Source: an uncultured Oscillospiraceae bacterium (GTDB lineage: Bacteria; Bacillota; Clostridia; Oscillospirales; Oscillospiraceae). From it: a DNA stretch of 64,000 bases. Numbering within the stretch: position 1 is the stretch's first letter; each line of letters opens with the position of its first letter. The translations under genes and the position numbers were made by a program. Of the stretch, positions 61,926-64,000 are shown piece by piece. A model generated the notes under the pieces. That model was not told where the DNA came from. It saw nothing but the letters and a program-made list of their open reading frames with translations, and did no database searches. The stretch is taken from positions 19,990 through 83,989 of the forward strand of contig CANQMO010000013.1 in assembly GCA_947624985.1 (NCBI GenBank). Reading direction: 5' to 3'.

Positions 61926-61994
61926 TGTAACTTCCTCCTGTATGATGATTCGATATTTTATGATATTAAGTCCCGCAGGGGACGGATATACGCT

Positions 61995-62573
61995 TTAGTT
62001 TGCCACCTGGACCTTGGCGAAGCGGATCACCTTGTCGCCCAGCCGGAAGCCCTTTTCCAGCTCCAGGACGATCTCGCCCTCGCCATACTTCTCGTCGTCA
62101 ATGTGCAGCAGCGCGTCGTGGAGGTTCGCGTCGAACTTCTTGCCCACGGTCTCGATCTCCGTGACACCCAGGCTCTCCAAAATGGTCTTGAGCTGACTGA
62201 AAATGCCCTCCACGCCCTTGCGGGTCTGCTCGTCTGTCTCGTGCTGGACGGCCCGGGCCAGGTTGTCGTACACCGGCAGGAATTTGCTTACCGTATCAGC
62301 CCGCACGTCGGCGTAGATGTTCTCCCGCTCCTTCTGGCTGCGGCGGCGGTAGTTGTCGTACTCCGCCAGCATGCGCAGATATTTGTCGTTGGCTTCGGCC
62401 AGGTCCGCTTTCAGCTTGTCGGCCTCCGAGGGAGCCGCAGTCTCCGGGGCGGGAGATCCCGCTTCGGGAGCGGGCTCCGCCTCGGGAGCGCCGGCCTCCG
62501 CCGGCTCCGTCACGGGCTGCTCCTGTTCGGGCTTTTCGGGCTGCTCCTTTTTCTTCTCGTCCTTCTTACTCAT
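61995..62573 (-). CDS. grpE: GrpE nucleotide exchange factor
   Basis: 192 residues. An acidic low-complexity N-terminus (Glu/Pro/Ala-rich, about 5-60) is followed by a long helical dimer domain with LAEYDNYRRRSQKERENIY and a C-terminal beta wing with FDANLHDALLHIDDE and GEGEIVLELEKGFRLGDKVIRFAKV. It drives ADP release from DnaK. The ATG at 62573 overlaps the end of hrcA by 8 nt, giving translational coupling; the upstream GTG at 62582 is a poorer choice. Confidence 0.95.
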   Translation of the reverse strand: MSKKDEKKKEQPEKPEQEQPVTEPAEAGAPEAEPAPEAGSPAPETAAPSEADKLKADLAEANDKYLRMLAEYDNYRRRSQKERENIYADVRADTVSKFLPVYDNLARAVQHETDEQTRKGVEGIFSQLKTILESLGVTEIETVGKKFDANLHDALLHIDDEKYGEGEIVLELEKGFRLGDKVIRFAKVQVAN

Positions 62574-63645
62574 GATGTTCACTTTCTTTCAGTACCAGTT
62601 TGTTGTCAAGGCCCGCCGGGGCGTCGGACCCGGCCAGCAGCCGGCTGAGCCCCGCGGCGATATAGCTGAGCTTGGCCGCCACGCTGGAGTAGTCCATTCT
62701 CGTGGGCCCCACCACGCCGATGTAGCCCCGCATGCCGTCCCCGGCGTCGTAGGAGGCCATCACCACGCTGGAATCCTTCAATTCCTCCGCCAGATTCTCC
62801 GGCCCGATGGTCACCCGCAGGCCGTTCTGTTCCGGGGCCACGGCGGGCAGATCGTTCATCAGGCGGCTGCCGTCGGAGATGAAATTCATCAGCGCGTGGG
62901 CCTTGTCCGGGTCCCGGAACTCCGGCTGGCTCAGAAGCTGGGAGGCGCCCGCCACCCGCATGGGCGCGGCCTTGGCCGCCGCCAGACACTCCATGGTGAA
63001 GCTGGCCACCACCGCCACCAGACCGTAGGTGTCCCCGGCGGCCCGCTCCGTGGAGCGGATCAGATCACCGGTGATCTCCTGGTCTGTCACGCCGGTGAAG
63101 TTGGCGTTGAACAGGCTGGAAAGGGTGGTCACCTGTTCCTGATGGACGGAAAACGGCAAATGCACCAGCTTGTTTTTCACCGTGTTGTCCGTCAGCAGCG
63201 CCACCACGATGAAGGTGTTGGCGTCCACATAGATGAAGTCGAACCGCTTCACGGCGGCGGGGGGCCGCACGGCCATGGCGTAGGCCGGGTACTGGGTCAT
63301 GGTGCTGGTCAGCTGGCCTACCTCGCTCATGAGCTGGTCCAGCTGCCGCTGCTTTTTGGCCAGCTTGTCGTTGATGGCGGCGGCCTCCGCCTCGGACAGC
63401 TTCTGCCGCTCCATGAGCTCGTTCACGTACAGCCGGTAGCCCGCCGGAGAGGGGACCCGCCCCGCGCTGGTGTGGGGCTGCTCCAGATAGCCCATGGCGG
63501 TCAGCTCGCTCATCTCGTTGCGGATGGTGGCGGAGGAGCAGCCTATCTGACCGGCCAGGGCCTTGGACCCCACCGGCTCCGCCGTGGCGATGTAGCTCTC
63601 CACGACGGCGGTCAGTATTCTCTTCTTTCTCTCGCTCAGATCCAT
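62566..63645 (-). CDS. hrcA: Heat-inducible transcription repressor HrcA
   Basis: 359 residues. The N-terminal winged helix (about 1-75: RKKRILTAVVESYIATAEPVGSKALA, SSATIRNEMSELTAMGYL, then PHTSAGRVPS) binds CIRCE. A GAF-like dimer domain with the family insertion follows. It represses class I heat-shock genes and depends on chaperonin for activity. The start at 63645 follows AGGAGGCGGAC. First gene of hrcA-grpE-dnaK-dnaJ; groESL is not in the window. Confidence 0.97.
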   Translation of the reverse strand: MDLSERKKRILTAVVESYIATAEPVGSKALAGQIGCSSATIRNEMSELTAMGYLEQPHTSAGRVPSPAGYRLYVNELMERQKLSEAEAAAINDKLAKKQRQLDQLMSEVGQLTSTMTQYPAYAMAVRPPAAVKRFDFIYVDANTFIVVALLTDNTVKNKLVHLPFSVHQEQVTTLSSLFNANFTGVTDQEITGDLIRSTERAAGDTYGLVAVVASFTMECLAAAKAAPMRVAGASQLLSQPEFRDPDKAHALMNFISDGSRLMNDLPAVAPEQNGLRVTIGPENLAEELKDSSVVMASYDAGDGMRGYIGVVGPTRMDYSSVAAKLSYIAAGLSRLLAGSDAPAGLDNKLVLKESEHHE

Positions 63646-63677
63646 GTCCGCCTCCTGGCAATCCCAGGCAAGTGCTG

Positions 63678-63704
63678 CTAGCACTCTTTTTCTTCGAGTG
63701 CTAA
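63678..63704 (-). promoter_or_regulatory. CIRCE element of the hrcA operon
   Basis: On the minus strand TTAGCACTC-N9-GAGTGCTAG, one change from consensus at the last base. It begins within the -10 box, so HrcA binding would block the promoter. Confidence 0.93.
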
Positions 63705-63731
63705 TTTACCACACCTTTTAGTGTATGTCAA
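63703..63731 (-). promoter_or_regulatory. Sigma-A promoter of hrcA-grpE-dnaK-dnaJ
   Basis: Minus-strand TTGACA (63726-63731) and TAAATT (63703-63708) at 17-nt spacing. The -10 overlaps the CIRCE element. Confidence 0.8.
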
Positions 63732-63779
63732 GGGGCGGCCCGGTATTATTTCTAATTTATTCACATTTGCGGCGGCGGC

Positions 63780-63808
63780 AAAAACCGCCGGGACGGCTGT
63801 CCCGGCGG
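63780..63808 (-). terminator. Terminator of rpoD
   Basis: A perfect 10-bp stem CCGCCGGGAC/GTCCCGGCGG (minus strand) with a 4-nt loop and a T5 run, ~17 nt after the rpoD stop. Confidence 0.85.
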
Positions 63809-63824
63809 CGTAGGTCCTGAGGAT

Positions 63825-64000
63825 TCAGTTGAGGAAGTCCCGCAGCTTTTTGGAGCGGGAGGGGTGGCGGAGCTTTCGCAGGGCCTTGGCCTCGATCTGG
63901 CGGATACGCTCCCGGGTCACGTTGAACTCCTTGCCCACCTCCTCCAGGGTGCGGGTGCGGCCGTCGATGATGCCGAAGCGCAGCTCCAGCACCTTCTTCT
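63825..64000 (-). CDS. rpoD: Primary sigma factor RpoD/SigA (partial, C-terminal 57 residues)
   Basis: Only the end of the gene is in the window. It encodes sigma region 4: VLELRFGI, then [29 protein letters not shown], the -35-recognition helix-turn-helix of group 1 sigma factors, ending [10 protein letters not shown]. It lies upstream of the hrcA operon but behind its own terminator. Confidence 0.95.
   Translation of the reverse strand, partial: KKVLELRFGIIDGRTRTLEEVGKEFNVTRERIRQIEAKALRKLRHPSRSKKLRDFLN

Overview
The window is GC-rich, gene-dense bacterial chromosome. The gene set points to a high-GC member of the Clostridia, probably close to Oscillospiraceae. Pointers are an HrcA/CIRCE-controlled grpE-dnaK-dnaJ operon, a DnaD plus DnaI-type helicase loader pair, stand-alone ACT protein + hom + lysC, TrkAH, monoderm-type lipoproteins, strong AGGAGG-type ribosome binding sites, and many ATGA start/stop overlaps. 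The taxonomic placement is inference. No rRNA, tRNA, CRISPR array or prophage was seen, and no gene-free stretch exceeds 300 bases.

Layout. 1-2.6 kb (minus): branched-chain amino acid ABC transporter genes livK-livH-livM, with livM cut by the window edge. 2.8-3.7 kb: a MarR regulator with its own promoter and palindrome, and a small unknown plus-strand gene. 3.8-11 kb (minus): comM-thiI-pepS, then cinA, a GT2 glycosyltransferase and an overlapping ChbG/YdjC deacetylase. 11.1-21 kb (minus): one long probable operon, U32 peptidase-maf-mreC-mreD-mrdA-mgsA-hisS-aspS. 21.1-24.1 kb: a PHP phosphoesterase (minus) divergent from dnaD-dnaI (plus). 24.2-27.5 kb: a ribbon-helix-helix (RHH) type protein co-transcribed with clpB. 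27.6-30.8 kb: two XRE-type membrane regulators with matching upstream sites, and an unrecognised gene. 30.9-35.5 kb: a sugar nucleotidyltransferase, hsp20, and the aspartate-pathway operon ACT-hom-lysC. 35.5-44.7 kb: tadA, pta, an XRE regulator coupled to lepA, a PrsA-like foldase, trkA-trkH and galM. 45-54 kb: an accessory-looking catabolic cluster (PrpR-like regulator, DUF1537 kinase, PdxA-like dehydrogenase, TAXI-TRAP transporter, FAD oxidoreductase), less GC-rich in codon choice than its surroundings. 54.5-55.3 kb: an IS200-type element whose transposase has an in-frame stop. 55.3-58.8 kb (minus): PMT glycosyltransferase-rpiB-DUF4015 hydrolase. 58.9-64 kb (minus): the 3' end of rpoD, then hrcA-grpE-dnaK-dnaJ.

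How the parts work together. Three chaperone loci lie in the window (clpB, hsp20, hrcA operon). CIRCE sites precede hrcA and hsp20. hsp20 carries a second, larger palindrome at its -10 box, which shares the 11-mer CATAAATTTAT with the promoter of the RHH-clpB pair. That suggests a second heat-shock control layer run by the RHH protein, and is the most interesting lead here. The second lead is the pair of XRE membrane regulators: each has the palindrome CAACC-N3-GGTTG at exactly the same distance from its -10 box. The third is the C4-sugar-acid cluster, whose regulator has lost the ATPase and sigma-54 contact motifs of its family.
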